The notes under the pieces are model-generated. The model saw only the letters and a program-made list of their open reading frames with translations, did no database searches and had not been told where the DNA came from. Positions 7,791 to 17,860 of a stretch of 64,000 nucleotides of DNA are shown piece after piece. The stretch spans positions 888,501-952,500 of the forward strand of contig NZ_CP061204.1 of the NCBI RefSeq assembly GCF_014621775.1, written 5' to 3'. How positions within the stretch are numbered: the first letter of the stretch is position 1; each line of letters starts with the position of its first letter. The translations under genes and the position numbers were made by a program. Source of the stretch: Stenotrophomonas sp. 169 (GTDB taxonomy: Bacteria > Pseudomonadota > Gammaproteobacteria > Xanthomonadales > Xanthomonadaceae).

Positions 7791-8839
7791 GCCGTCTGTT
7801 GGCCGCCCTGTTGCTGCTGCTCAGCGCCCTTGCCGCGCACGCCGAGCCGGGGGACGTGCAGCGCTTCCCGGCGACCGGGCCTGCCACGGCGGCCCTGCGC
7901 ATCCATGGCAGCACGGACATCGAGGTGTTCGCCGTGGTGATCGCGGATTACCAGCGCCTGCATCCGGGCACGGAGGTGATCTACGAAGACATCATCACCC
8001 AGGACCTGCACGCGCGTTACCTGGGTGAGCGCACGCGCGTGCCGTCCGCCGATCTGCTGATCTCCAGTGGCATGGACCTGCAGGCCAAGCTGGTGAACGA
8101 CGGCCACGCGCTGGTGCATCGTTCGGCGCAGGCCGACACCCTTCCCGCGTGGTCGAAATGGCGCAACGAAGCCTTCGGCATCAGCTACGAGCCGGTGGCG
8201 ATCGTCTACAACACCCGCACGCTGCCTGCTTCGCGCGTGCCGCGCACGCGGCGGCAGTTGCTGGACCTGCTGCGCGCGCCGGATGCGCCACTGCGCGGGC
8301 GGGTAGGCACCTATGACATCAACCGCAGCAGCGTGGGCTATCTGCTGGCCACGCAGGATGCCCAGCGCGGCAGCATCGCCGGTGCGCTGCTGGGTGCGCT
8401 GGGTGACAACCGCGTCGTGCTGGAAGAACGCACCGGTGTGTTGCTGGACAAGGTGAGCAGCGGCGAACTGTCGCTGGTCTACAACGTGCTGGGGTCCTAC
8501 GCGCAAGCGCGCATCGACGATGGCCAGCCGCTGGGCATCGTCGAGCCGGAGGACTACACCCTGGTGATGTTGCGCACCGCGCTGATCCCGCGCACCGCAC
8601 GCAACAGCGCCGAGGCCGGCCGCTTCCTGGACTATCTGCTGTCGCCGCGCGGCCAGCAGGTGCTTTCCCGCGAGGCGCGGCTGATGCCCATCGTGCGCGG
8701 CGGCGGCATCGGCAATGGCAGCCCGGAGCGCAGCCTGCGGCCAATCCAGCTCGGCCCCGGGCTGTTGGTGTACCTGGATGCGCTCAAGCGTCGGCAGTTC
8801 CTTGATGCATGGAACAGCAGCGTGCGTCCGGCGCGGTAG
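7787..8839 (+). CDS. Periplasmic substrate-binding protein (family 1-like) encoded with TctDE
   Basis: 350 aa with a cleavable signal peptide (hydrophobic run from residue 4, cut after AHA) and an extracellular solute-binding fold: LRIHGSTDIEVF at the mature N-terminus, ADLLISSGMDLQAKL, GISYEPVAIVYNTRTLP in the middle, and YLLSPRGQQVLS near the end. These features resemble the iron/anion ABC binding-protein class. No permease or ATPase gene is adjacent. The ATGA overlap with the kinase gene suggests it serves the sensor, for example as a ligand-presenting partner, rather than an ABC importer; that is inference. The ligand is unknown, possibly citrate. Confidence 0.82.
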   Translation: MSRLLAALLLLLSALAAHAEPGDVQRFPATGPATAALRIHGSTDIEVFAVVIADYQRLHPGTEVIYEDIITQDLHARYLGERTRVPSADLLISSGMDLQAKLVNDGHALVHRSAQADTLPAWSKWRNEAFGISYEPVAIVYNTRTLPASRVPRTRRQLLDLLRAPDAPLRGRVGTYDINRSSVGYLLATQDAQRGSIAGALLGALGDNRVVLEERTGVLLDKVSSGELSLVYNVLGSYAQARIDDGQPLGIVEPEDYTLVMLRTALIPRTARNSAEAGRFLDYLLSPRGQQVLSREARLMPIVRGGGIGNGSPERSLRPIQLGPGLLVYLDALKRRQFLDAWNSSVRPAR

Positions 8840-8880
8840 ACGATGCGCTGGGGGCAGTCATTGACTGCAGCCTGTGGAGG

Positions 8881-8903
8881 CAGCCGACTGAAGTCGGCTC
8901 TAC
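8881..8903. repeat. SMAG-like palindrome (GTAGAGCC type)
   Basis: Palindrome AGCCGACTGAAGTCGGCT followed by CTAC, i.e. a GTAGAGCC-type element reading on the minus strand. It sits only 9 bp before the next start codon, so it is within the 5' untranslated region of the response-regulator gene. Confidence 0.7.
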
Positions 8904-8912
8904 AATGGCGGC

Positions 8913-9560
8913 ATGAGCGAACTGAACCTGCTGGTGGCCGATGACCACCCCCTGCTGCGTGCCGCTGTGGTGCATTCGCTGCGGCAGGGGATGCCGCACG
9001 TCAACGTGCGCGAGGTGGCCAGTGCCGAGGCGCTGGAACAGGCGCTGGATCAGCAGCCGGACGTTGACCTGGTGCTGCTGGACCTGACCATGCCGGGGGC
9101 GCACGGTTTCTCGGCGCTGCTGCATGTGCGCGGTTCGCACCCCGACATCCCGGTGGTCATCCTGTCGTCCAACGACCATCCGCGGGTGATCCGGCGGGCG
9201 CAGCAGTTCGGTGCCGCCGGCTTCATTCCCAAGTCGGCGCCGCCGGAAACGATCAGCGAAGCGGTGGTGGCCGTCCTGGATGGCGGCTTGTGGTTTCCGG
9301 CAATGGCCGCTGAGCGCTCCGATGCCGATGCGTTGCTGGCCAGCCGGTTGGCCCAGCTGACGCCGCAGCAGTTCAGGGTGCTGCTGTGCTTGGCCGATGG
9401 CCTGTTGAACAAGCAGATCGCCTACACCCTGGGGCTGGCCGAGAACACCGTGAAGGTACACGTCACCGCGATCCTGAGAAAGCTGGAGTGCCACAGCCGC
9501 ACGCAGGCTGCCGTGCTGGTGAAGGCGCTGGAGCCGGAAGGCGACGCCAGCCTGGTGTAG
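8913..9560 (+). CDS. NarL/LuxR-family response regulator
   Basis: 215 aa. Receiver domain (1-120) with D10/D11 (VADDHP), phospho-acceptor D57 in LVLLDLTMPG, and K105-like IPKSAPP. The C-terminal LuxR-type helix-turn-helix starts near 148: LTPQQFRVLLCLADGLLNKQIAY, then ENTVKVHVTAILRKL. It converges with the hybrid sensor kinase at 9890-12538, and the next genes are a porin and dctA, so it likely controls C4-dicarboxylate uptake; this is context-based. It resembles the AgmR/ErdR-type subgroup, where such regulators pair with hybrid kinases. Start ATG at 8913. Confidence 0.85.
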   Translation: MSELNLLVADDHPLLRAAVVHSLRQGMPHVNVREVASAEALEQALDQQPDVDLVLLDLTMPGAHGFSALLHVRGSHPDIPVVILSSNDHPRVIRRAQQFGAAGFIPKSAPPETISEAVVAVLDGGLWFPAMAAERSDADALLASRLAQLTPQQFRVLLCLADGLLNKQIAYTLGLAENTVKVHVTAILRKLECHSRTQAAVLVKALEPEGDASLV

Positions 9561-9889
9561 AGGCGTGCTGGGTGCAGGTACACGCCGCGCTGCGCGCTCG
9601 CCGAGCGTGGCTCGGCGCTACCGTGGAGCTGATGCCTGATGCCGCGCTGTGCGCTCGCCGAGCGTGGCTCGGCGCTACCGGGGAAGCTGATGCCTGATGC
9701 CGCGCTGCGCGCTCGCCGAGCGTGGCTCGGCGCTACCGGGAAGCTGATGCCTGATGCCGCGCTGCGCGCTCGCCGAGCGTGGCTCGACGCTACCGTGGAG
9801 CTGATGCCTGATGCCCTGGTAGCGCCGAGCCATGCTCGGCGGAAACCGTCCGTTCCCGAGGCAGACATCCGCCGACCATGGTGCGGCGT
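9561..9889. other. Convergent intergenic region holding a SMAG tandem array
   Basis: 329 bp between two convergent genes. Most is occupied by the tandem SMAG array at 9584-9842. No gene or separate terminator is evident in the remainder. Confidence 0.6.
9584..9842. repeat. Tandem array of four 57-58-bp SMAG units plus an inverted copy
   Basis: Units begin at 9584, 9641, 9699 and 9756 (spacings 57, 58, 57). Each has GCCGCGCTG, the palindrome GCCGAGCGTGGCTCGGC, CTACC and the spacer AGCTGATGCCTGATG. The array closes with an oppositely oriented element starting GTAGCGCCGAGC (ending 9842). Units differ at only a few bases, so the expansion is recent. Confidence 0.8.
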
Positions 9890-12538
9890 TTACCGTTGGT
9901 GACGCAGCAGCAGTTGGGTCATCAGGGCGCGCAGCGCAGGGGGGCGCACCGGCTTGGACAGGAACCCCCAGCCATTCGCCGACGCCAGCGCCTTCAGCGC
10001 ATCATCGCGCTCGGCGGTGACCAGTACCACGGGGGGGCGGCTGCCCCACTGCCCACACAGCGCTTCGTACAGGTGCGGCCCATGAAACTCGCCCATGCGC
10101 ACGTCCAGCAGCAGCAGTTCCGGCGCGTGCCCCGCGCGTGCAGCCTCCAGCGCCGCCTGCGGTCCGTCGGACTGTTCCACCTCACAGCCCCACTTCTCCA
10201 GCAGCGCGCGGGTGGCGGCGCTCACATGTGCATCGTCGTCGATGGCCCACACACGGCGTGCGCGCAGAGGGCTGTCCGCGGTGGTTTCCAGCACCACCGG
10301 CGCGCGGGTCACCGCCGATTCCACGACATCGCCTGAGTGGCCCAACGGCACCGCGACTTCGAACATCGTGCCGCTGCCGAGTGCCGAACGCAGCCGGATC
10401 GGATGCCCCAGCAGGCGGCCGATACGCTCCACGATGGCCAGGCCCAGCCCGGTGCCGCGCTCCTGTCCATCATGCAGCCGTCGAAACTCCTCGAAGATCT
10501 CCTTGTGCAGGCTCTCCGGAATACCCGGGCCCTGGTCATGCACCTGTATCCACAGCCGCGCGCCGTCGCGGCGGCATCCCAGCAGCACGCGGCCGCGCGG
10601 TGTATAGCGCAGAGCGTTGGACAGGAAATTCTGCAGGATGCGCCGCAGCAGATCTTCATCACTGACCACCACGGCGCGGGTGGGCACCCAGTGCAGCTGC
10701 AGCCCGCGGCCTTCGGCGGCGATGCCGAACTCGCGTGCCATGGTCTCCAGCAGGGGATTGAGCGCAAAGGAGCGTACCCGCGTCTGCAGGCTTCCCGATT
10801 CCAGCCGGGAGATGTCCAGCAGGCTGACCAGGATCGCATCCTGTGCCGACAACGCGGCTTCAATGTGATCAACGGTCTGGTGTTGCTCGGCGTCCGCCAG
10901 CTTCCCGCGCAGCACCGACACGAACATGCGCGCGGCGTTCAGCGGTTGCAGCAGGTCATGCACGGCAGAGGCCACGAAGCGGGTCTTGTAGCGGTTGGCC
11001 TGTTCCGCCTCGCGGCGCGCCTCGTCCAGGTCGTGCGTGCGCTCGACGATGCGATGCTCCAGGGCGTCGGCCAGCGACCGCAGCTCGCGTGCGGCGTTCT
11101 TGTAGCTGGTGATGTCGGCGTAACTGGTGACAAAGCCGCCGTCGGGCAGCGGGTTGCCGCGGATCTCCAGCACGGTGCCGTCATCCTTTTCACTCTCGCG
11201 CATATGCGGCCGTCCACTGCGCAGGTGGTTGAGCCGGCGTTCGATGGCTTCGTCGATCGGGCCTGGTCCCAGCAGGCCGCGACGCGCGTTGAAGCGGAAT
11301 ATTTCTTCGATGGGGCGACCCACCTGGATCAGCCCGGAAGGAAATCGGAACAGCTCCAGATAGCGCGAGTTCCAGGCGACCAGACGCTGCTCACGGTCGA
11401 TGATCACCACACCCTGCGGCAAGTGCTCCAGGCTGCGGCTCAAGCCGCGGTCGGCATCCTGCGCCGCTTGCAGCAGCCCGTCCTGCGCGCTGCGCAGCTC
11501 CTGCGCATGCTGCTTGAGCAGGGTCTCCAGTTCGCGGCGGCTGCGTTGGCGGTGCGCGGACAGCCGTCGTCGTTGCTGGATGAACAGCGCCAGGAAGCCC
11601 AGCGCCATCCAGGCCGCGCCGCCGCCGATCGCGGCACTGCGGGCCACGGCGCTGGCCGCACTGGCGTCATGCAGCAGGTGCAGGTGCCACTCTTCTTCCG
11701 GCAGGTCGACGGTCTGCCATAGCAGCGAGCGCGGCATGGCCGGGTCGGCCATGCGCACGATGCGGCCGCCGTCGTCCAGCACGCGTTCGGTACGCGCGCG
11801 CAACGGCTGCAGCGCACGGTCGGCATATTGTCGGCTGGCCAGCATTTCGCTGCGCTCACCGCGCCCCAGCTCACGCAGCAGGCGATACCGCCAGGCGTCC
11901 TGGTTGGCGAGGAACACCACATCATGGTTGTCGCTGGCGAGCACGATATCGGAGGTGGTCAGCCACTCCTGTTCCAGCGCGGACAGTTCGATCTTGATCA
12001 CCACCACGCCCAGCCGGATGCCGTCCGCATCGTCGATGGCGTGGGACAGGAAGTAGCCAGGCACCCCGGTGGTCATGCCGATGCCGTAGAACCGGCCGTG
12101 TCCGGTGGCCATGGCCTGCCGGTAATACGGCCGGTAGCTGTAGTCTTCGCCGACATTGCTGGACGGCTGGTCCCAGTTGCTCGCTGCAACCGCCACGCCG
12201 TCACGGCCGACCAAGGTCAACGTCGACGCGCGGGTGACCTGGTTGGCCTGCGAGAGCTTGAGGTTCAGCCGTTGGCGGTCTGCATCGTCGGGCGCGTGGC
12301 GCAGCGCGTCCAGCAGATCCGGGTCCAGCGCCATCACCTGCGGCAGGGTGCCGAAGCGATCGATCCGCTGCTGCAGGCCTTGGGCGTACAACTGCAGCTG
12401 ACGCTGTACCTGCGCGCTTTCGCCCGCGAGCGCGCGCTGGCCTGCGAAATGGCCGGCGGAGACCGCACACAGCACGGTCCCACCGATCAGCACCAGCAGG
12501 GTCATGGCCAGCTTGCGGTAGCGGGTGAGCCGGTACAT
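9890..12538 (-). CDS. Hybrid sensor histidine kinase with DctB-like periplasmic sensor
   Basis: 882 aa. Membrane helix 11-31; periplasmic double-Cache-type domain (about 35-300) with RPYYRQAMATGHGRFYGIG and VPGYFLS, a stretch resembling the C4-dicarboxylate sensor DctB; second helix about 303-321; coiled linker; PAS domain (about 368-480) with QGVVIIDREQRLVAWN; HisKA with H527 in SAVHDLLQPLNA; ATPase with NFLSNALRYT, HDQGPGIP and GTGLGLAIV; and a C-terminal receiver with IDDDAH and LLLLDVRMGE. It likely senses C4-dicarboxylates and passes phosphate to the LuxR-type regulator at 8913-9560, to which it converges. The porin gene ends 57 bp beyond its start on the same strand, so the two could be co-transcribed. 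Confidence 0.88.
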   Translation of the reverse strand: MYRLTRYRKLAMTLLVLIGGTVLCAVSAGHFAGQRALAGESAQVQRQLQLYAQGLQQRIDRFGTLPQVMALDPDLLDALRHAPDDADRQRLNLKLSQANQVTRASTLTLVGRDGVAVAASNWDQPSSNVGEDYSYRPYYRQAMATGHGRFYGIGMTTGVPGYFLSHAIDDADGIRLGVVVIKIELSALEQEWLTTSDIVLASDNHDVVFLANQDAWRYRLLRELGRGERSEMLASRQYADRALQPLRARTERVLDDGGRIVRMADPAMPRSLLWQTVDLPEEEWHLHLLHDASAASAVARSAAIGGGAAWMALGFLALFIQQRRRLSAHRQRSRRELETLLKQHAQELRSAQDGLLQAAQDADRGLSRSLEHLPQGVVIIDREQRLVAWNSRYLELFRFPSGLIQVGRPIEEIFRFNARRGLLGPGPIDEAIERRLNHLRSGRPHMRESEKDDGTVLEIRGNPLPDGGFVTSYADITSYKNAARELRSLADALEHRIVERTHDLDEARREAEQANRYKTRFVASAVHDLLQPLNAARMFVSVLRGKLADAEQHQTVDHIEAALSAQDAILVSLLDISRLESGSLQTRVRSFALNPLLETMAREFGIAAEGRGLQLHWVPTRAVVVSDEDLLRRILQNFLSNALRYTPRGRVLLGCRRDGARLWIQVHDQGPGIPESLHKEIFEEFRRLHDGQERGTGLGLAIVERIGRLLGHPIRLRSALGSGTMFEVAVPLGHSGDVVESAVTRAPVVLETTADSPLRARRVWAIDDDAHVSAATRALLEKWGCEVEQSDGPQAALEAARAGHAPELLLLDVRMGEFHGPHLYEALCGQWGSRPPVVLVTAERDDALKALASANGWGFLSKPVRPPALRALMTQLLLRHQR

Positions 12539-12594
12539 GCGCCGAGTCTACGGGCAGGGCAGGTCGTTGACCCGACCTGCCCGCCGGCATCGGA

Positions 12595-13755
12595 TCAGAA
12601 ATGCATCTGCGCGCGGACTTCGAAGATCTCCGGGGTGGTGTGCACGCCACGGCGGCTGGCATCGGCCTTCACGTAGTTGGCCTGGAACTTGAAGTGGCTG
12701 GTGAGGTACCAGTTCGCACCGATGGTCCAGTTGTGTTCACGGCCACCCAGCACGTCGGCATCGTCCAGGTCCAGCCGGCTGTAACGCGCCAGCAGTTCCA
12801 CCGCGCCGTACTCGCGCGCCGGCTTGATGTTGGACACGCTGCCGGCACTGTACGGGCGCGACTCGCCGGTCAGCACCCAGCTGCCCATCACGTACTGGCC
12901 GTTGCCGGTGTAATCCGGCTTGCCCTCGCGGGTGATCGTGGCCTGCAGCGCCTCGGCCTGCACCGAGAACGGTCCGCGGATCCAGATGCCTTCCAGGCCT
13001 GCACGATTGACCTTGTCCGCGGTGACAAGCGCACCGGAATCCACCAGGCGCAGATCGGTCAGGCCCGCCTCGGGACGCGCGCGGAAACGGGCGGTGGCCT
13101 CATGGTGCACATCACGGCCATCACGCCAGCCGCGCGGGTTTTCCTGCGACAGCGCCAGGCCGAGGTGCAACACGTTGGCTTCGGCCTTCACCGGCGTCCA
13201 CACCGCACGCACGGCCTGCATCGTGCCGGGGTTGTCGCCCTGCAGATCCTTGCCACCGTACACGCCTGCCTGCAGCAGGTAGGCCGGACGTTCCAGCACC
13301 CAGTCGAGACCGGTACGACGGCCGGCGTAGAACGCCTGCACCGGCATCGCGTACTCCATGAAGCTGCCGGCACGCGAGCTGGTCACCGCATCCAGGCCGA
13401 CCGGGGTCTTCATGTAACCGACCCGGAACTTGCCGATATCCTGGCCAGCGAAGGCCTTGCTCTCCACGCGCAGGAACACGTCCAGCCAGGTGTCGGACTG
13501 GAAGTCGTAGTACACCATGGCGTCGTACACGCCCTTCTTCTTCAGCGTGGCGCCGAATTCCTTGCGGCGCACGGCGTCGGCGTTTTCGATGTCGCCGGAA
13601 AAGTTGTTCCAGTCGTAAGCGATGTTGCCGGTGGCGGCCAACTCGGTGCCGTCAGCGAACGCCACCTTGGTCGGCCAGTTGTCAAAGCCGGCCGCGTTGG
13701 CCAGCAGGGGGCTCGCGGCCAGGGACAGGGCAAGCAGGGTAGGGGTCATTCGCAT
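12595..13755 (-). CDS. OprO/OprP-type porin next to dctA
   Basis: 386-aa outer-membrane porin with a signal peptide ending LANA before AGFDNWP. It is paralogous to the porin at 4107-5297: it shares LTGESRPYS, the [16 protein letters not shown] strand and the barrel-ending phenylalanine (AQMHF). It is divergent from dctA (231 bp between starts) and probably lets dicarboxylates through the outer membrane, as inferred from position. ATG at 13755 is chosen because it gives a compact signal peptide ([10 protein letters not shown]); ATG 13749 is also possible. Confidence 0.85.
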   Translation of the reverse strand: MRMTPTLLALSLAASPLLANAAGFDNWPTKVAFADGTELAATGNIAYDWNNFSGDIENADAVRRKEFGATLKKKGVYDAMVYYDFQSDTWLDVFLRVESKAFAGQDIGKFRVGYMKTPVGLDAVTSSRAGSFMEYAMPVQAFYAGRRTGLDWVLERPAYLLQAGVYGGKDLQGDNPGTMQAVRAVWTPVKAEANVLHLGLALSQENPRGWRDGRDVHHEATARFRARPEAGLTDLRLVDSGALVTADKVNRAGLEGIWIRGPFSVQAEALQATITREGKPDYTGNGQYVMGSWVLTGESRPYSAGSVSNIKPAREYGAVELLARYSRLDLDDADVLGGREHNWTIGANWYLTSHFKFQANYVKADASRRGVHTTPEIFEVRAQMHF

Positions 13756-13869
13756 GGGACGGCGGATCTCTATTCGGGAAGTGGAACAACACGTCATCCG
13801 CGTGGGCGGGTACGTCGCGACCGGCGCAGTGTAGGGGCAGAACCGGCAGGGAATCTTCCTGAACCGGGG

Positions 13870-13878
13870 GGTAGTACC
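13870..13878. promoter_or_regulatory. GGTAGTACC palindrome in porin/dctA divergent region
   Basis: Palindrome GGTA-G-TACC about 110 bp upstream of both starts; a further GCTACC arm follows about 13 bp later, and together GGTAG/CTACC make a wider inverted repeat. It could be an operator for the adjacent LuxR-type regulator. This is pattern only. Confidence 0.3.
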
Positions 13879-13986
13879 AATAGGCTATCTGCTACCGGGC
13901 CCCGGGCGCGTACAAAGAGCGCCATCAGATGCCGCGCCACGCACGCAACGTGCCGGGAGCGCCATTTTCACCTACCGGAGCTCGTC

Positions 13987-15330
13987 ATGCACGTTCCCAC
14001 CGCCACACCGGTGCCCACCAAGCCGCTGCCGTTCTATCGCCAGCTGTATTTCCAGGTGGTGGTCGCCATCGTCCTGGGCGCCGTTCTTGGCCATTACGAG
14101 CCGCTGGTCGGCGAAAAGATGAAGCCGCTCGGTGATGCGTTCATCAACCTGGTGAAGATGATCATCGCGCCGGTCATCTTCCTGACCATCGTGACCGGCA
14201 TCGCCGGCATGACCCACCTGCGCACCGTGGGCCGGGTCTTCGCCAAGGCGATGGCGTACTTCATGTTCTTCTCCACCCTGGCCTTGGTGGTGGGCATGAT
14301 CGTGGCGCACGTGGTGCAGCCCGGTGCCGGCATGAACATCAATCCGGCCGACCTGGACCAGAGCGCGGTCAACAGCTATGTGGAAAAGTCGCACGACCTG
14401 ACCCTGGTCGGCTTTGCGATGGACATCATCCCGAAGACGCTGGTCAGCGCGTTCGTGGATGGCAACATCCTGCAGGTGCTGTTCGTGGCGGTGCTGTTCG
14501 GTATCGCACTGGCCCTGGTCGGTGAGAAGGGCAAGCCGGTGCTGTCCTTCCTGGAAGCGCTGGTCGCCCCGGTGTTCAAGCTGGTGCACATCCTCATGCG
14601 GGCCGCCCCGATCGGTGCGTTTGGCGCCATCGCGTTCACCATCGGCAAGTACGGCGTCGGCTCGCTGATCAACCTTGCCTGGCTGGTCGGTTCGTTCTAC
14701 CTGACCGCGTTCCTGTTCGTAGCGGTGATCCTGGGCGCGGTGGCGCGCCTGTGCGGCTTCTCCGTATTCAAGCTGGCCCGTTACCTGAAGGCCGAGCTGC
14801 TGCTGGTGCTGGGCACGTCTTCTTCCGAGTCGGCGCTGCCGTCGCTGATGGAAAAGATGGAACGTGCAGGCTGCAGCAAGTCGGTGGTCGGCCTGGTGGT
14901 CCCCACGGGCTACTCGTTCAACCTGGACGGCACCAACATCTACATGACCCTGGCGGCGCTGTTCATCGCGCAGGCCACCAATACCGAACTGACCCTGGGC
15001 CACCAGATCGCCCTGCTGCTGGTGGCGATGCTCAGCTCCAAGGGCGCCGCAGGTGTTACCGGCGCCGGCTTCATCACATTGGCGGCCACGCTGGCCGTGG
15101 TGCCGGAAGTGCCAGTGGCCGGCATGGCCCTGATCTTGGGGGTGGACCGCTTCATGAGCGAGTGTCGCTCGCTGACCAATTTCATCGGCAATGCCGTGGC
15201 GACGGTAGTGGTCTCGCGCTGGGAAGGCGCCTTGGACCGCGACCGCCTGAAGCTGGCGCTGGACGGCCGCGAAAGCGAGCTGCCGCCGCCGGTGGATGCG
15301 CCCCTGCCCGCCGTGACCGCGAACATCTGA
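13987..15330 (+). CDS. dctA: C4-dicarboxylate/proton (sodium) symporter DctA
   Basis: 447-aa inner-membrane transporter of the glutamate/dicarboxylate symporter family; it imports succinate, fumarate, malate and often orotate. Hallmarks: [12 protein letters not shown] at the N-terminus, [14 protein letters not shown] (serine-rich re-entrant loop), [27 protein letters not shown] and [16 protein letters not shown]. Length is typical (about 430-450). ATG at 13987 follows GGAG. It has its own terminator (15350-15387). Likely controlled by the hybrid kinase/LuxR regulator pair and partnered by the divergent porin. Confidence 0.96.
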   Translation: MHVPTATPVPTKPLPFYRQLYFQVVVAIVLGAVLGHYEPLVGEKMKPLGDAFINLVKMIIAPVIFLTIVTGIAGMTHLRTVGRVFAKAMAYFMFFSTLALVVGMIVAHVVQPGAGMNINPADLDQSAVNSYVEKSHDLTLVGFAMDIIPKTLVSAFVDGNILQVLFVAVLFGIALALVGEKGKPVLSFLEALVAPVFKLVHILMRAAPIGAFGAIAFTIGKYGVGSLINLAWLVGSFYLTAFLFVAVILGAVARLCGFSVFKLARYLKAELLLVLGTSSSESALPSLMEKMERAGCSKSVVGLVVPTGYSFNLDGTNIYMTLAALFIAQATNTELTLGHQIALLLVAMLSSKGAAGVTGAGFITLAATLAVVPEVPVAGMALILGVDRFMSECRSLTNFIGNAVATVVVSRWEGALDRDRLKLALDGRESELPPPVDAPLPAVTANI

Positions 15331-15349
15331 CCCCTTCCACGTCAGGAGG

Positions 15350-15387
15350 CGGGGCCCGTCAGTGATGACGTGGCCCCGTCGTTTTTT
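15350..15387 (+). terminator. Terminator after dctA
   Basis: GGGGCC-CGTCA stem, GTGA loop, TGACG-(T)-GGCCCC with one bulged base, then TCGTTTTTTC. Begins 20 bp after the dctA stop codon. Confidence 0.85.
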
Positions 15388-15545
15388 CAGAGCTGACCCG
15401 CCGCGCCGGACCACGCGCGGCATGCGGGCAGAATCCCTCGGGTGGTGCGCTGCAGCATCCGCAGCGACAGCCCAGCGACAGGTCCCCAACGTACAACGGG
15501 GGTATGATCCCCTGTCCCTCTTGCCCATTCATGTGCCCAACGTCG

Positions 15546-17837
15546 ATGTCCAACGAAGATTTCAAGCAGGCCGCCCTCGATTACCACCGCATGTCGCCGC
15601 CGGGCAAGATCAAGGTCACGGCGACCAAGCCGATGCTGACCCAGCGTGATCTGTCGTTGGCTTACTCGCCCGGCGTCGCGTATGCGTGCGAAGCCATCAA
15701 GGCCGATCCGGCGATGGCCAGCGAGTACACCGCGCGCGGCAACCTCGTCGCTGTGATTTCCAACGGCACCGCCGTGCTCGGCCTGGGCAACATCGGCCCG
15801 TTGGCCGGCAAGCCGGTGATGGAAGGAAAGGGCGTGCTGTTCCAGAAGTTCGCCGGCATCGATGTGTTCGACATCGAAGTGGACGAGATGGATCCGGACA
15901 AGCTGGTCGACATCATCGCCTCGCTTGAGCCGACTTTTGGCGGCATCAACCTGGAAGACATCAAGGCGCCGGAGTGCTTCATCGTCGAGCGCAAGCTGCG
16001 CGAGCGGATGAAGATCCCGGTGTTCCACGATGACCAGCACGGCACCGCGATCATTGTCGGTGCAGCGGTGTTGAATGCCATGGCGATCACCGGCAAGAAG
16101 ATCGAAGAAGTGAAGCTGGCGACCACGGGCATGGGCGCGGCTGGCATCTCTTGCGTCAACATGCTGGTGCAGCTCGGCCTGAAGCCGGACAACATCCTGG
16201 CCTTCGACCGTGAGGGCGTGATCCATACCGGTCGTACCGACCTGGATCCGGAAAAGCTGCGTTATGCGCGCGACACGGACAAGCGCACGCTGGCTGAAAT
16301 CGTCGACGGCGCGGATATCTTCCTGGGCCTGTCGGCGCCGGGCATCCTCACCGCCGACATGGTCAAGACGATGGCGCCGGATCCGGTGATCTTCGCGCTG
16401 GCCAACCCGACGCCTGAAATCATGCCGGAAGACGTGCGCGCGGTACGTGCCGACGCGATCATCGGCACCGGCCGTTCGGATTACCCGAACCAGGTCAACA
16501 ACGTTCTCTGCTTCCCGTATCTGTTCCGCGGTGCGCTGGACGTGGGCGCCACCGCGATCAACGAAGAAATGAAGATCGCCTGCGTCCGCGCCATCGCCGC
16601 ATTGGCGCGCCGCGCCGCCACCGACATGGGCTCGGCGTACGGCGGTGAGACGCCGAGTTTTGGCCGTGAGTACCTGATCCCGCGTCCGTTCGACCGCCGC
16701 CTGCTGGTGGAGTTGTCCGCCGCGGTGGCCCAGGCCGCGATGGATTCCGGCGTAGCGTCGCGGCCGATCGCCGACATGTCCGCCTACCGGCAGAAGCTGT
16801 CGGAGTTCGTGTACCGCACCAGCCTGATGATGAAGCCGGTGTACGACCGCGCGCGCACCGACAAGCAGCGCGTGGTGTATGCCGAAGGCGAAGAAGAAGT
16901 CGTGCTGCAGGCCGTGCAGAACGTGGTGGACGAAGACCTGGCGCACCCGATCCTGATCGGCCGCCCGGACGTCATCGAGGCGCGTATCCAGCGCTTGGGC
17001 CTGCGCCTGAAGATCGGCGAGAACATCCAGGTCACCAATATCAATGACGACCCGCGCTTCAACGAGTACTGGCAGTATTACCACGGGCTGACGGGTCGCC
17101 GTGGCGTGACCGTAGCGGCGGCGAAGAACCTGATGCGCTCGCGGCCAACGCTGATCGCTGCGGTGATGGTGGCGCGCGGTGAAGCCGATGCGCTGCTGAC
17201 CGGCGTGGTCGGCCGCTTCCACAAGAAGCTGGGCTATGTGCGCAGCGTGCTGCCGCTGGAAACGAAGGTCACCTCGACCTCGGCGATGACCGGTGTGATC
17301 AACCAGCAGGGCGTGTTCTTCTTCGTGGACACCCACGTGCAGGAAGATCCGACGGCCGAGCAGCTGACCGAAGCCACGCTGCAGGCGGCCTACCGCATGA
17401 AGCTGTTCGGCATCGAGCCGAATGTCGCACTGCTGTCGCACTCCAATTTCGGCAGCCACGATTCGAAGGACGCGCTGAAGATGCGCCAGGTCCGCGAGAT
17501 GCTGCTTAAGCGCAACCCGCGTCTGAACGTGGATGGCGAGATGCAGGGCGACACCGCGTGGGACGAAGCGCTGCGCCAGAAGCTGCTGCCGGGCTCCACC
17601 CTGACCGGTCGTGCGAACCTGTTCGTGCTGCCGAACCTGGAAGCGGCGAACATTGCCTACAACCTGGTTCGCGTATTCACCGACGGCGTAGCGATCGGCC
17701 CGATCCTGATGGGCGTGGCCAAGCCGGCCCACATCCTGACCAGCAGCGCGACCTCGCGCCGCATCCTCAACATGACCGCGATCGCGGCGGTGGATGCACA
17801 GATACGCAAGCAGCTGGAAGCCGAGAAAAAGGCCTGA
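15546..17837 (+). CDS. maeB: NADP-dependent malic enzyme (MaeB type)
   Basis: 763 aa; oxidatively decarboxylates malate to pyruvate. The N-terminal malic domain has [12 protein letters not shown] and [13 protein letters not shown]; the NAD(P)-binding domain carries [13 protein letters not shown]; the C-terminal third (about 430-763) is a phosphate acetyltransferase-like domain ([41 protein letters not shown]). This is the MaeB architecture (E. coli protein about 760 aa). MSNEDFK at 15546 is chosen by family N-terminus; in-frame ATGs at 15504 and 15531 are alternatives. Placed after dctA, it would channel imported malate to pyruvate. Confidence 0.94.
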   Translation: MSNEDFKQAALDYHRMSPPGKIKVTATKPMLTQRDLSLAYSPGVAYACEAIKADPAMASEYTARGNLVAVISNGTAVLGLGNIGPLAGKPVMEGKGVLFQKFAGIDVFDIEVDEMDPDKLVDIIASLEPTFGGINLEDIKAPECFIVERKLRERMKIPVFHDDQHGTAIIVGAAVLNAMAITGKKIEEVKLATTGMGAAGISCVNMLVQLGLKPDNILAFDREGVIHTGRTDLDPEKLRYARDTDKRTLAEIVDGADIFLGLSAPGILTADMVKTMAPDPVIFALANPTPEIMPEDVRAVRADAIIGTGRSDYPNQVNNVLCFPYLFRGALDVGATAINEEMKIACVRAIAALARRAATDMGSAYGGETPSFGREYLIPRPFDRRLLVELSAAVAQAAMDSGVASRPIADMSAYRQKLSEFVYRTSLMMKPVYDRARTDKQRVVYAEGEEEVVLQAVQNVVDEDLAHPILIGRPDVIEARIQRLGLRLKIGENIQVTNINDDPRFNEYWQYYHGLTGRRGVTVAAAKNLMRSRPTLIAAVMVARGEADALLTGVVGRFHKKLGYVRSVLPLETKVTSTSAMTGVINQQGVFFFVDTHVQEDPTAEQLTEATLQAAYRMKLFGIEPNVALLSHSNFGSHDSKDALKMRQVREMLLKRNPRLNVDGEMQGDTAWDEALRQKLLPGSTLTGRANLFVLPNLEAANIAYNLVRVFTDGVAIGPILMGVAKPAHILTSSATSRRILNMTAIAAVDAQIRKQLEAEKKA

Positions 17838-17847
17838 CGGCCTTTTT
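17826..17847 (+). terminator. Terminator overlapping the maeB stop codon
   Basis: AAAAAGGCC-TGAC-GGCCTTTTT: a symmetric hairpin whose loop contains the maeB TGA. The A/T flanks let it work in both directions. Confidence 0.75.
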
Positions 17848-17860
17848 CGCAGCGGAACCG

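Noticed and set aside
9639..9902. Short repetitive open frames in the SMAG array (repeated RRAWLGAT-like peptides)
   Set aside because: They are translations of the tandem DNA repeat, not a repeat protein; no start signal.
15387..17732. 781-codon minus-strand open frame opposite maeB
   Set aside because: Antisense shadow of malic enzyme with low-complexity His/Gln/Arg composition.
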